A stretch of 64,000 nt of DNA from assembly GCA_963755815.1 (NCBI GenBank), contig CAVWLF010000005.1, positions 620,001 through 684,000 of the forward strand, in the 5' to 3' direction. Both the position numbers and the translations under genes were made by a program. Source of the stretch: Palsa-506 sp963755815 (GTDB lineage Bacteria; Actinomycetota; Actinomycetes; Streptosporangiales; Streptosporangiaceae). Below are positions 25,898 through 34,427 of this stretch, piece by piece. Positions within the stretch are counted from its first letter, which is position 1; each line of letters begins with the position of its first letter. The notes under the pieces are model-generated. The model was given only the letters and a program-made list of their open reading frames with translations, was not told the origin of the DNA and searched no databases.

Positions 25898-26641
25898 ATG
25901 TCCGGTAGCGGTGACGATGCGAACGGCCTTGCCGTGGCTGCGCATTCCGCCGCGACTGGCCAGCGCCGGGCCGGAGCCTGGCGGCGAGCGCGGCAAGCGA
26001 CGCGAGCGATGCGGCGGTGCCTTGCGGCGGCCGTCGTGATCCCGGCCGGAGTAGCGCTGCTCATCGCCTTCCCCGCGCTGGCCCAGGCCAGCATCGGGGT
26101 GGGCGTGCAGGGCGCCCCGGTACGCCTGGGCCACGTTGCGAAACGAGGCGAGAGTTACACGCTTACGGCCGTTTACGTTGTTAATACCGGGACTCAGGCT
26201 GAGTCGATCAGCCTGCACGTCCAGCGATTCACCCACCGGCCGGGCATCACGGTCCCGCCATCCTGGATCCATTTCAGCGGCAACGGCATGAGCCTGGCGG
26301 CCCACGACTCGGCCCGGATCCCGCTTCAGCTCGTCGTGCCGGCCGGCGCGGAGCCGGGCCAGTACCGGAGTGACATCGTGGTCGTCGGTTCCGCGGGCGT
26401 CACCGTCGGCCGGGCCAATCTGGGGGTCGCGGCGGCGACCGGGCTCGAATTCACCGTCGGCCAGGGCTCAGCGCAAGGGGCGGGCTTCCGGCCATGGATG
26501 CTTTGGACCCTGGGCGTACTGCTCCTCCTGGGCGCGGCCATCTTCGCGTTCCGCGCGTCCGGCCTTCAGGTCAGCGTCGCGCGGAGACCCACCGACGGCA
26601 GCGCCGTTGATATTCGCGGAGGAAATCATGATCCTGCGTAG
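25898..26641 (+). CDS. Exported membrane-anchored protein with Ig-like/NEW3-like domain
   Basis: About 247 residues: cytoplasmic basic start, a helix that may act as a signal anchor (CLAAAVVIPAGVALLIAF), a beta-sandwich of about 120 residues (SYTLTAVYVVNTGTQAESIS; LQLVVPAGAEPGQYRSDIVV), then a C-terminal helix (MLWTLGVLLLLGAAIFAF). Such domains bind cell-wall or surface ligands in other Gram-positives. A good ribosome site (ggagga) precedes it. Its end overlaps the next gene by 14 bases, so the two are translationally coupled. Function unknown. Confidence 0.6.
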   Translation: MSGSGDDANGLAVAAHSAATGQRRAGAWRRARQATRAMRRCLAAAVVIPAGVALLIAFPALAQASIGVGVQGAPVRLGHVAKRGESYTLTAVYVVNTGTQAESISLHVQRFTHRPGITVPPSWIHFSGNGMSLAAHDSARIPLQLVVPAGAEPGQYRSDIVVVGSAGVTVGRANLGVAAATGLEFTVGQGSAQGAGFRPWMLWTLGVLLLLGAAIFAFRASGLQVSVARRPTDGSAVDIRGGNHDPA

Positions 26642-27299
26642 CTACTGGCACGTATTCCTCGCGGGAGGCCTGGTCGTCCTGGCCATCGCCGGGCTCATCG
26701 GACTCGGGGCAAACTCGCTGCTCGCAAGCAACAACGCGACCAGCTCAAGCGCGAGCACGAACGCAACCGTGAACGTGCTGCCCACCATTACCTCGATCAC
26801 CGTGTCTCCGGACAGCGAGACATTCGGCCACTGCAAGGGCGGAGCCAGCCCGAACAGTTCCACCTCGAAACTGCTCGGCTATCCCAACGGTCAATGCACG
26901 GTGGGAAATCTTCAAAAGAACACCTATCCCATTACCGTCAAGAACACGGGTATCCCGGCGTTCATCAGGGTCAGCGCCTCGAACGCGGTGCCTGCCGACC
27001 ACGGCACCGCATGGAAGCTCTGCAGCACTCAGGGCAAGGTCGCTTGCACGGGGGCAGACGCGAAGCCGGGAATCGAGCAGTTCGAGGCATGGACCGCTTC
27101 GACGGGAGAACTGGACCCCAACGGGCTGACCGCTAACTACACATGTGACTACGCCTTCGATGCGAGCGGCGGCTGCACGGCCGGGAGAAACGAGTCCCGG
27201 ACGGAAGGTCTCAAGCTCATCGGCCCGGAATCGTTCGCTGATCCGTCCACGGCCTGGACGGTCACCATCACCTGGCTGGCGATGTCGCAGTCGTCCTGA
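26628..27299 (+). CDS. Exported protein of unknown function coupled to 25898
   Basis: A 223-residue protein with an N-terminal signal anchor (VFLAGGLVVLAIAGLIGLGA), a Thr/Ser/Asn-rich linker, and a mature domain with six Cys (GHCKGG, QCTVG, LCSTQGKVACTG, YTCDY, GGCTAG). The ATG at 26628 follows a strong ggagg. It overlaps the preceding exported protein, so the pair may form a complex at the cell surface. No family recognised. Confidence 0.6.
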   Translation: MILRSYWHVFLAGGLVVLAIAGLIGLGANSLLASNNATSSSASTNATVNVLPTITSITVSPDSETFGHCKGGASPNSSTSKLLGYPNGQCTVGNLQKNTYPITVKNTGIPAFIRVSASNAVPADHGTAWKLCSTQGKVACTGADAKPGIEQFEAWTASTGELDPNGLTANYTCDYAFDASGGCTAGRNESRTEGLKLIGPESFADPSTAWTVTITWLAMSQSS

Positions 27300-27346
27300 G
27301 GCGGCAGCGCGGATCATTGGCGGGCGGCATGCTGCTGCCCGCGTAT

Positions 27347-27368
27347 TGTATATGCATGCGCATACATA
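27347..27368. promoter_or_regulatory. AT-rich imperfect palindrome upstream of hemerythrin-MarR
   Basis: A run rich in A/T and centred on tatgcatgcgcata (27351-27364), with 5-base inverted arms tatgc and gcata. It lies 34 bases before the proposed hemerythrin start. A MarR-type operator is plausible because the operon encodes a MarR protein. Confidence 0.4.
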
Positions 27369-27401
27369 TAAATGGGCGGCGCCGCGAGACAGGATCCGCC
27401 G

Positions 27402-27935
27402 ATGGCAGTCGCTGAGACCGAGCTCCCGAACCCGCCGAACCCGCGCGGCGAGGCGATGGTGGCGGAGCTCAAGTGGGTCCACGACATGATCAGGCGGGAC
27501 CTGCGCACGGTGCGGCGAATGGCCGCGGACGTGGCGGCCGGCCAGCCGGCCCAGGAGATCGAGGCCGCGATCAGGTCACTGGCCGCCGGCGGTCCGCTCT
27601 GGCAGCTCAAGGTCAACTGCCTGCAGTACTGCCGCTTCGTGCACTCCCATCACCATGCTGAATCGATCATGCTGTTTCCCGGGCTGCGGCGGGCGAACCC
27701 GGCCCTGAACCCGGTCGTCGACAAGCTGGAAGCCGACCACCTCAGGGTCTCGGGCCTGCTCGACGACGTGGCGGCGACGGCGCGGGAACTCAGCGGCGGG
27801 GAGGATCCCGCCGTACGGGAGCGGCTCACTCAGGCGCTGCAGAGCCTGAGCACGGACCTGCTCGCGCACTTGCAGTACGAGGAGGAGCACATCGCGGATA
27901 CGCTCAGCCGATTCACCGGCTGGCCGGGCTGGTAA
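27402..27935 (+). CDS. Hemerythrin-like (HHE domain) protein
   Basis: About 177 residues: an alpha-helical bundle with spaced His and Glu ligands (LKWVHDMIRRDL; RFVHSHHHAESIMLFPGL; KLEADHLRVSGL; LQYEEEHIAD). The spacing fits a non-haem di-iron or O2/NO-sensing hemerythrin. The ATG at 27402 begins the native-looking sequence; an ATG at 27372 is also in frame. The stop shares one base with the MarR start (taatg), so they are one operon. Confidence 0.85.
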   Translation: MAVAETELPNPPNPRGEAMVAELKWVHDMIRRDLRTVRRMAADVAAGQPAQEIEAAIRSLAAGGPLWQLKVNCLQYCRFVHSHHHAESIMLFPGLRRANPALNPVVDKLEADHLRVSGLLDDVAATARELSGGEDPAVRERLTQALQSLSTDLLAHLQYEEEHIADTLSRFTGWPGW

Positions 27936-28420
27936 TGGAAGCCGCCGCAACCCGCCCCGGGCCGGCCGGGCCTGCCGCCGGCGCACCCGGCGACGATTAC
28001 TCCTGCGCGCGGGTCTGGGCGGCGCTGACCTCGGCTCATGCCCGGATCACCGGGCAGCTGGGCACGGCCCTTGACGAAGCCTGCGGCCTGAGCATCAACG
28101 ACTTCGAAATCCTGCTCCGGCTGGAGCAGGCGGCACCCGCGGGACTGCGCCAAGGCGGGCTGGACCCGGCCGTGCGGCTGACCCAGCCAGCCCTGAGCCG
28201 CGCCGTCGCCCGGCTCGAACGGCGGGGCTGGCTGCGCCGGGCCCGCAGCGAAGCTGACCGGCGCGGCGTAATCGTCAGCATCACCCCGGCCGGACGGGAC
28301 CTGCTCCGCCGGGCCGCTGCCGTGCACGCGCAGACCATCCGCGAGTTCCTGCTTGACCCGCTCAGCCAGGAAGAGCAGGATCTGCTGGCCAGCGCCCTCG
28401 CCCGGCTGGCAGGAAGCTGA
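27935..28420 (+). CDS. MarR-family transcriptional regulator
   Basis: A 161-residue winged-helix regulator: LSINDFEILLRLEQA, LTQPALSRAVARLERRGWL (recognition helix) and ARSEADRRGVIVSITPAGRDLL (wing) are textbook MarR. It is coupled to the hemerythrin gene, which suggests control by a redox, oxygen or nitric-oxide related signal. The palindrome near 27357 is a candidate site. Confidence 0.9.
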   Translation: MEAAATRPGPAGPAAGAPGDDYSCARVWAALTSAHARITGQLGTALDEACGLSINDFEILLRLEQAAPAGLRQGGLDPAVRLTQPALSRAVARLERRGWLRRARSEADRRGVIVSITPAGRDLLRRAAAVHAQTIREFLLDPLSQEEQDLLASALARLAGS

Positions 28421-28594
28421 CCACGGATGCCAAGGGGACGGCCCAGGGATGCGGGAACCGGGGATTAACGGGGCACGGCCCGGACCCGCAACCAGCGACC
28501 AGGAGCAAGAACCTGGCCGGCCCGGCGCCGCGCGCCTGACCAACGGCGCGGCTGGGTAACGTCAGGTTCAGTACCCCACGCGAGGAGCGCTGGA

Positions 28595-30985
28595 ATGACA
28601 GTCACCGAAGCCGGACCGGGCAGCGCCGGCCGCACGGGCACCGATCTGGCCGTGCTTGAGGAGATCCAGCAGCGGGTGCTGTGGCTGGCCACCCGCATCG
28701 TGGACGCGGCCAACCATGACCGCGACACCGGCGACGGCGTCAAGGTCGGCGGCCACCAGGCGTCCAGCGCCAGCCTGGTCACCGCGATGACGGCCCTGTA
28801 CTTCGCGTATCTTGACGCGCCGGACAAGGTCAGCGTGAAGCCGCACGCCTCCCCGGTCTTTCACGCCATCCAGTACCTGCTCGGCAACCTGGACCGCCGT
28901 TACCTGCCGATGCTGCGCTCATTCGGCGGCCTGCAGTCCTATCCCAGCCGCACCAAGGACCCGGACACCGTCGACTTCTCCACCGGTTCGGTGGGGCTCG
29001 GTGCCGCGGCGCCGCTGTTCGCCGCGGCGGCCCGCCGCTACGTCGATGCCCATTTCGGCGCCCGGCCGCGCAGCCGGTTCGTGGCGCTGATCGGCGACGC
29101 CGAGCTGGACGAGGGCAACATCTGGGAGGCCGTCGCCGATCCGGCCACCGACGGCCTGGGCAACGTGATGTGGATCGTGGACGTGAACCGGCAGTCGCTT
29201 GACCGGGTCGTTCCCGGGATGCGGATCGCCCAGTGGGAACAGCAGTTCCGCGCCGCAGGCTGGCATGTGGTCGAGGCCAAGTACGGGCACCGGCTGCAGG
29301 CGGCATTCGCCCGTCCGGGCGGGGAATCGCTGCGCGCCTGGATCGACGAGATGCCGAACGAGCATTACCAGTCGCTGTTCGGGTTGGCTGATAGCCCCGT
29401 TAAGGCACGGTTTCTTGATGGCGCCCCGGAAGACGTCCGGCAGTTCTGCGCCGGCCTCACCGGCGACGGCGAGCTGGCCGGGCTGGTGACCGATCTGGCC
29501 GGGCACGACCTCGGCGCGCTGCTGGAGGCCTTCGGCGAGTGCGACGCGGAGAAGGGCCGGCCCAGCGTCGTGTTCGCCTACACCGTCAAGGGCTGGGGCC
29601 TGCCGATGGCCGGCAACCCGCGCAATCACTCCGCCCTGCTGACCACGGCGCAGATCGACGAGATGCGCGAGCGGCTGGGCCTGACCGCGGCCACCGAATG
29701 GGACCGGCTCGACCCGATGACCAGGGCCGGGCAGTGGGTGGCGGCCCGGCGCGAGCACCTGGCCCGCGCCCCCCGGCCGGCCCAGCCGGCCGTGGCCGTG
29801 CCCGACTCCACCGGCATCCGCTCGGGCCGGCCGATCTCCACCCAGGAGGCGTTCGGCCGGATCCTGGTCGACCTTTCCCGCGACGACGCGGTCGCTCCGT
29901 ACCTGGTGACCACCGCGCCGGATGTCGCGACCTCGACCAACCTGGCCGGATTCATCAACCGGAAGGGCGTGTTCAGCCCGGCGGCGCGGCGCTCGTGGAG
30001 CGAGGACGCCATGCTGAAATGGGCCGAGGGCCCGGACGGGCAGCACATCGAGCTGGGCATCAGCGAGATGAACCTGTTCCTGCTGCTCGGGCAGCTCGGG
30101 CTGGCGTGGGACCTCTCCGGTCAGCCGCTGCTGCCGGTCGGCACCGTGTACGACCCGTTCGTGCTGCGCGGCCTCGACGCGTTCATCTACTCGGTCTACT
30201 CCGGCGCGCGGTTCGTGGTGGCCGGCACGCCGTCCGGGGTGTCGCTGGCCCCGGAGGGCGGCGCGCACCAGTCGACCATCACCGCGTCGGTCGGCCTGGA
30301 ACTGCCGAACGTGACGTTCATCGAGCCGGCCTACGCGGCGGCGCTCGACTGGCTGATGTGCGGCGCCTTGCAGTCGATCGCGGCGGCGAACGCGTCGGTA
30401 CCGGGGACCGCCGTGGCGGAGGACGGGTCGTACTACTTCCGGCTCACCACTCGGGGCATCGACCAGGGGCCGTTCACCCGCGCGCGGGAGCGGCTCGGCG
30501 ATGCCATCCTGCGCCGCCAGGTGCTGGCCGGCGCGTACCGGCTGGCTGACGCCGCCGAGGCGGCCGCGGGCGGCGCGCCGCTGGTCTACCTGGCCGGCTG
30601 CGGGGCGATGCTGCCCGAGGTGCTCGCGGCGGCCGCGGAACTCGGCGACGAGGGCATCGCCGCGCATGTCGTCGACATCACCTCGGCCGACCGGCTGTAC
30701 CGGGCCTGGCAGCGGACGCTGCGGCAGGGCGTGCGCACCGCCACCGCGCCGTCCATCCCGGGAGCGCTGCGCACGGTGTTCCCGGACCGGGCGCCCATCG
30801 TCACCGTGCATGACGCCGCCTCGCACACCCTCAGCTGGCTCGGGTCGGCCCTGGGGGTGCCCGCCGTCAGCCTCGGCGTCGACACGTTCGGCCAGTCCGG
30901 CGCCGTCAGCGACCTCTACCGCGCGCACGACCTGGACGCCGGCTCGATCGTCAACGCCGCCCTCGCCGCCCTGTCGCTGCGCTGA
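28595..30985 (+). CDS. Thiamine diphosphate-dependent transketolase-like / pyruvate dehydrogenase E1-like enzyme
   Basis: A 796-residue single-chain enzyme. The N-terminal pyrophosphate domain shows KVGGHQASSASLVTAM, FSTGSVGLGAAAPLFA and the ThDP motif GDAELDEGNIWEA through to VDVNRQ. The second transketolase-like domain has LGISEMNLFLLLGQLGLAW (catalytic Glu) and SLAPEGGAHQST, and a C-terminal domain follows. It resembles homodimeric E1 (AceE-like) more than transketolase but is shorter than typical AceE (about 900). It stands alone, without E2/E3 neighbours, so the 2-oxoacid or ketose substrate is unclear. ATG at 28595 after a gaggag ribosome site. Confidence 0.8.
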   Translation: MTVTEAGPGSAGRTGTDLAVLEEIQQRVLWLATRIVDAANHDRDTGDGVKVGGHQASSASLVTAMTALYFAYLDAPDKVSVKPHASPVFHAIQYLLGNLDRRYLPMLRSFGGLQSYPSRTKDPDTVDFSTGSVGLGAAAPLFAAAARRYVDAHFGARPRSRFVALIGDAELDEGNIWEAVADPATDGLGNVMWIVDVNRQSLDRVVPGMRIAQWEQQFRAAGWHVVEAKYGHRLQAAFARPGGESLRAWIDEMPNEHYQSLFGLADSPVKARFLDGAPEDVRQFCAGLTGDGELAGLVTDLAGHDLGALLEAFGECDAEKGRPSVVFAYTVKGWGLPMAGNPRNHSALLTTAQIDEMRERLGLTAATEWDRLDPMTRAGQWVAARREHLARAPRPAQPAVAVPDSTGIRSGRPISTQEAFGRILVDLSRDDAVAPYLVTTAPDVATSTNLAGFINRKGVFSPAARRSWSEDAMLKWAEGPDGQHIELGISEMNLFLLLGQLGLAWDLSGQPLLPVGTVYDPFVLRGLDAFIYSVYSGARFVVAGTPSGVSLAPEGGAHQSTITASVGLELPNVTFIEPAYAAALDWLMCGALQSIAAANASVPGTAVAEDGSYYFRLTTRGIDQGPFTRARERLGDAILRRQVLAGAYRLADAAEAAAGGAPLVYLAGCGAMLPEVLAAAAELGDEGIAAHVVDITSADRLYRAWQRTLRQGVRTATAPSIPGALRTVFPDRAPIVTVHDAASHTLSWLGSALGVPAVSLGVDTFGQSGAVSDLYRAHDLDAGSIVNAALAALSLR

Positions 30986-31020
30986 CTCGCGGTGGCCAGG
31001 GCGCCGGATAGGATTGGCCG

Positions 31021-32496
31021 ATGCCGCCAAAGCCGTCGAGCAGAGGGGCCGCTGGCGCCTACGGCCTTGTGGTGGTCGCCAGCCGGCTGCCAGTGGACCG
31101 GGTCGAGGGCGCGGGCGGCGAGCCGGAATGGCGGCCTAGTCCCGGCGGCCTGGTTACCGCTCTCGAGCCGGTCATGCGCGAGGCCGACGGAGCCTGGATC
31201 GGGTGGACCGGCGCGGCCGAAAAGGCACCGGATCCGTTCGATCTAGGCGGCATGCACCTGGTCAGCGTGGGCCTATCAGCGGCGGAGGTCCGGGACTACT
31301 ACGAGGGATTCTGCAACGCCACGCTGTGGCCGCTCTATCACGACGTCATCGCCCGGCCAGAGTTCCACCGTGCATGGTGGGATGCATACGTCGAGGTCAA
31401 CCGCAGGTACGCCCGTGCTGCGGCCGAGCAGGCAGCTACCGGCGCGATCGTCTGGGTACACGATTACCAGCTCCAGCTAGTCCCCGGAATGCTGCGCGAG
31501 CTTCGCGGCGACGTGCGTATCGGATTCTTCAACCACATTCCCTTCCCCGGTTACGAGATCTTCGCGCAGCTTCCCTGGCGGCGGCAGATCGTCCAGGGCC
31601 TGCTCGGCGCGGAGTTGCTGGGATTTCAGCGCCCGGGCGACGCCACGAACTTCCTGCGTGCAGGCCGGCGCGCAGCCGGCCTGGCGACCCGGGGGCCGCT
31701 TGTCCGCGTCATGGGCTCCGCGGACGGGTCCAGCGGAGCACGGGAGGTCCGCGCAGCCGCATTCCCCATCTCGATCGACTCGGCGGCCCTGGGAAACACC
31801 GCTCAGCAAGCCGGCGTCCTGGCCCGGGCGCAGGAGATCCGGAAATCGCTGGGAGAGCCCGACATCGTCTTGCTTGGTGTCGACCGCCTTGACTACACGA
31901 AGGGCATACTGCATCGCCTCAAGGCCTACGGTGAGCTACTCAGCGAAGGCAAGCTCGGGCCGCCAGAGGCAGTGCTCATACAGGTAGCCAGCCCCAGCCG
32001 GGAGCGAATCGGGCACTACCGGGCACTGCGGGATGAGGTCGAGGTGGCAGTCGGCCGGATCAACGGAGAGCACGGGGAGCTTGGCCGCCCGCCTGTTCAC
32101 TATCTGCACCAGTCCTACCCGAAAGAAGAGATGGCCGCGCTGTTCCTCGCGGCGGACGTGATGCTGGTGACCTCATTGCGGGACGGCATGAACCTGGTGG
32201 CCAAGGAGTACGTGGCCTGCCGCAATGACGAGAGCGGCGCGCTGGTACTGAGCGAGTTCACCGGCGCGGCGGACGAGCTTCGCGGCGCGTTCATCGTCAA
32301 CCCGCATGACGTCGAAGGGCTGAAGGATGCCATCATGCGCGCCGCGACGGTCAGCCCCGCCGAGGCCAGGCGGCGGATCCGCTCGATGCGCCGCCGCGTG
32401 CACGAAAACGACGTGGCCCACTGGGCGGCGAGCTTCCTCGATGCGCTGAAACAAACGCCAGCGGAAGGTCAGCCGCCAGGACCCGCCGCTTCCTGA
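31021..32496 (+). CDS. otsA: Trehalose-6-phosphate synthase
   Basis: A 491-residue classical GT20 OtsA. Motifs are SRLPVDR at the start, RPSPGGLVTALEP (donor loop), WVHDYQLQLVPGML, FFNHIPFPGYEIF, GVDRLDYTKGI and SLRDGMNLVAKEY. These match retaining OtsA enzymes closely, unlike the variant at 264. It lies 35 bases after the E1-like gene on the same strand and is convergent with the first ANTAR gene. Its phosphatase partner otsB is 28 kb away. Confidence 0.92.
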   Translation: MPPKPSSRGAAGAYGLVVVASRLPVDRVEGAGGEPEWRPSPGGLVTALEPVMREADGAWIGWTGAAEKAPDPFDLGGMHLVSVGLSAAEVRDYYEGFCNATLWPLYHDVIARPEFHRAWWDAYVEVNRRYARAAAEQAATGAIVWVHDYQLQLVPGMLRELRGDVRIGFFNHIPFPGYEIFAQLPWRRQIVQGLLGAELLGFQRPGDATNFLRAGRRAAGLATRGPLVRVMGSADGSSGAREVRAAAFPISIDSAALGNTAQQAGVLARAQEIRKSLGEPDIVLLGVDRLDYTKGILHRLKAYGELLSEGKLGPPEAVLIQVASPSRERIGHYRALRDEVEVAVGRINGEHGELGRPPVHYLHQSYPKEEMAALFLAADVMLVTSLRDGMNLVAKEYVACRNDESGALVLSEFTGAADELRGAFIVNPHDVEGLKDAIMRAATVSPAEARRRIRSMRRRVHENDVAHWAASFLDALKQTPAEGQPPGPAAS

Positions 32497-32501
32497 ACAC
32501 A

Positions 32502-33221
32502 TCACGCGCCAGGCTGTTCTCCGATGAGCAGACGGGCCATCTCGGGGATGGTGATATTTCGGTCCCGTGACATCTCCCGCAGCCGCGCGACAGCTTGCTG
32601 CTCGTCGCAACCCAGCGCGTGCATCAGCAGGCCCTTGGCCTGCTCTACCACCGACTGCAGCTCGATCGCCTCTCGCAGGTGCAGCGCCGTGCCGCGGGCG
32701 TCGTCGTAGTGAACGGCGTCGGCCAGCAGCGCCACGCCGACGGCGGCCAGCAACGATGCGGCGCGCGTTCCTGCCGTGGCCAGTGCCCTGCGCCTCGCCC
32801 CGTACAAGCTCAAGGTTACTGATAGGCCGCCACGCCGGTGAACCAGCGTCTGCGAGCAACGGATCCCCACGCGCAGCGCGTTCGCCGCGTAATCGGGCCA
32901 GTCCCGTGCCGAGAGCGTGTCAGGGCAGCTGGTCGACTCACCGGTCCTGATCGCTTCCAGTTCCGGGCCGGCTTCGCTGGCCAGTTGCGCTTCCAGGAGC
33001 CAGGCCAGGTCGGGGTGGCTCGCCACGGAAAGCAGCAGCTGGCCGTTACGCCAGGCGGTCGAGGTGGCGCCGGAGCAGCCGGGAAGGGTCAGCGCAGCCA
33101 GCTCGACCAGCCGATGCAGCGCCTTGACCGGCGACAATCCTGACCGGCTGGCGAGTTCCGCGGCGCCCGAAGTGCGGGGCCCGGCGGCCCTTCGGCCACC
33201 GGGCCCTGCGTCGCCGGTCAT
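32502..33221 (-). CDS. ANTAR-domain regulator
   Basis: About 239 residues with a GAF-like N-terminal sensor region and a C-terminal ANTAR RNA-binding domain (SVVEQAKGLLMHALGCDEQ; MSRDRNITIPEMARLLI). ANTAR proteins bind paired hairpins in nascent RNA to prevent termination. The ATG at 33221 shares its last base with the stop of the DUF6131 gene, which indicates coupling; a longer frame reaches 33317. It is the first of two ANTAR regulators here. Confidence 0.85.
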   Translation of the reverse strand: MTGDAGPGGRRAAGPRTSGAAELASRSGLSPVKALHRLVELAALTLPGCSGATSTAWRNGQLLLSVASHPDLAWLLEAQLASEAGPELEAIRTGESTSCPDTLSARDWPDYAANALRVGIRCSQTLVHRRGGLSVTLSLYGARRRALATAGTRAASLLAAVGVALLADAVHYDDARGTALHLREAIELQSVVEQAKGLLMHALGCDEQQAVARLREMSRDRNITIPEMARLLIGEQPGA

Positions 33222-33376
33222 CACCAGTAATGACGTCGGCCACCTACCTGGTGGCCGAGTGAGCCGAGCAGGACGAGTATGAGGCCCGCTACCAGCGCGA
33301 TGATCCCGATCGTCCATACAATCGCGATGTTGGTAAGAAAGCCGATGAGCAGCAGAATGAGTCCGAGAACGATCAT
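33221..33376 (-). CDS. DUF6131 small membrane protein
   Basis: Fifty-one residues made almost entirely of two hydrophobic helices (VLGLILLLIGFLTNIAIVW; IGIIALVAGLILVLLGSL) and a short GGRRHYW tail. It matches the small actinobacterial DUF6131 family. It is coupled by a one-base overlap to the ANTAR regulator downstream. ATG at 33376 with ggaga upstream. Confidence 0.72.
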   Translation of the reverse strand: MIVLGLILLLIGFLTNIAIVWTIGIIALVAGLILVLLGSLGHQVGGRRHYW

Positions 33377-33556
33377 GAAATCTCCCTGGTCAGCAGTGGC
33401 CGGACTGGGTTTCAGCCGACTGCTGTCAGGAGGGGCCAAGCCGGCGCAACGCCGGGGGCACGATGACAAGCATCGACGTGGCGGACAGCCGCAGGACTCT
33501 GGGCGGCGTCGTGACGACGGACTAAGTATGCCGGAAGCCGGGCAGAATGCAAGCGG

Positions 33557-34264
33557 TCACTCGTCGCCCGCCGCGCTGCGTACCAGTTCGGCCGAGACTG
33601 CGACCAGCTTGCGACGCTGCGCCCGGGCCTGTGCCCGCAGTTGCTCGTAGGCCGCGTGGGCAGACAGGCCCTGCTGCCCGATGAGGACGCCCTTCGCCTG
33701 CTCGATGACCGCCCGGGAGTTCAGCGCACCCTGAAGTTGCGTCGCAAGCTCAGACTGCTGCTGGCCGATCATCATGCTGGCAATCAGCAGGGCAGCCAGG
33801 TCGGTGAATGCGAGCAGCGCAAGTTCAGCCTCCGCGGACCAGGGATGGCGCTCCTCGGATAGCACCGCCACGACACCCACCGCGTCCTGGTTGTAGGGCA
33901 GCGGGCTGGCCAGCACGGCGCATACTCCCCGGGCGACAGCAGCCTCGCTGAACGCGGGCCACCGCCCGTCCGCACTGAGGTCCTGCACCGTCACAAGCTC
34001 CTTGTCGTCGAACGCTGAGATGCAGGGTCCTTCCTGGTGGCGTATCTGCAACTCCTCCAGATGCCCCAGCCGTTCGTCGGATACCGCCACGTTGCGCAGA
34101 TGGTGCTCGGCGTCGGCGAGCATCAAGCCGGCACCGTCCACGTCGAAGATCGTGTGGGTCGTCTGCACGATCTCGCGCATCGCATCCTCGACGCGCATCT
34201 CGCCGAACCGCAGCTTGCCCAGCTCGTGCAAGGCCTGGTGCACATCGTGCAGGGAGACATCCAT
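33557..34264 (-). CDS. GAF and ANTAR domain protein
   Basis: A 235-residue regulator. The GAF sensor (DVDGAGLMLADAEHHLRNVA; EGPCISAFDDKELVTVQDL; VCAVLASPLPYNQDAVGVVA) is followed by ANTAR (SRAVIEQAKGVLIGQQGLSA; EQLRAQARAQRRKLVAVSA). ATG at 34264. GAF-ANTAR pairs are an actinobacterial hallmark of stress-linked antitermination. It is divergent from the amidase at 34428. Confidence 0.9.
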   Translation of the reverse strand: MDVSLHDVHQALHELGKLRFGEMRVEDAMREIVQTTHTIFDVDGAGLMLADAEHHLRNVAVSDERLGHLEELQIRHQEGPCISAFDDKELVTVQDLSADGRWPAFSEAAVARGVCAVLASPLPYNQDAVGVVAVLSEERHPWSAEAELALLAFTDLAALLIASMMIGQQQSELATQLQGALNSRAVIEQAKGVLIGQQGLSAHAAYEQLRAQARAQRRKLVAVSAELVRSAAGDE

Positions 34265-34427
34265 CGACTCGCTCCTTACGTGGACGCGGCACGAGCCAGG
34301 CGGCACGCAGCAAAGCGGCCGGAGCGGACACCCACCGCACTGTAGCAACAGCTGTGTATCATCGACGCAGCCTGAGCAGCCGGGCGGCCCGGGGATTGGA
34401 TCCGACGGGGCAGCGGAGGAGCTACGC

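Noticed and set aside
28595..30985. Phosphoketolase or plain transketolase
   Set aside because: The GDAELDEGNIWEA and SEMNLFLLLGQLGL blocks fit E1/AceE-like enzymes better; phosphoketolase motifs are not seen.
28919..31030. Long open frame (703 codons) on the minus strand inside the E1-like gene
   Set aside because: It mirrors the high-GC coding frame of the plus strand, is rich in Arg/Gly/Gln, has no family motif and lacks proper third-position bias.
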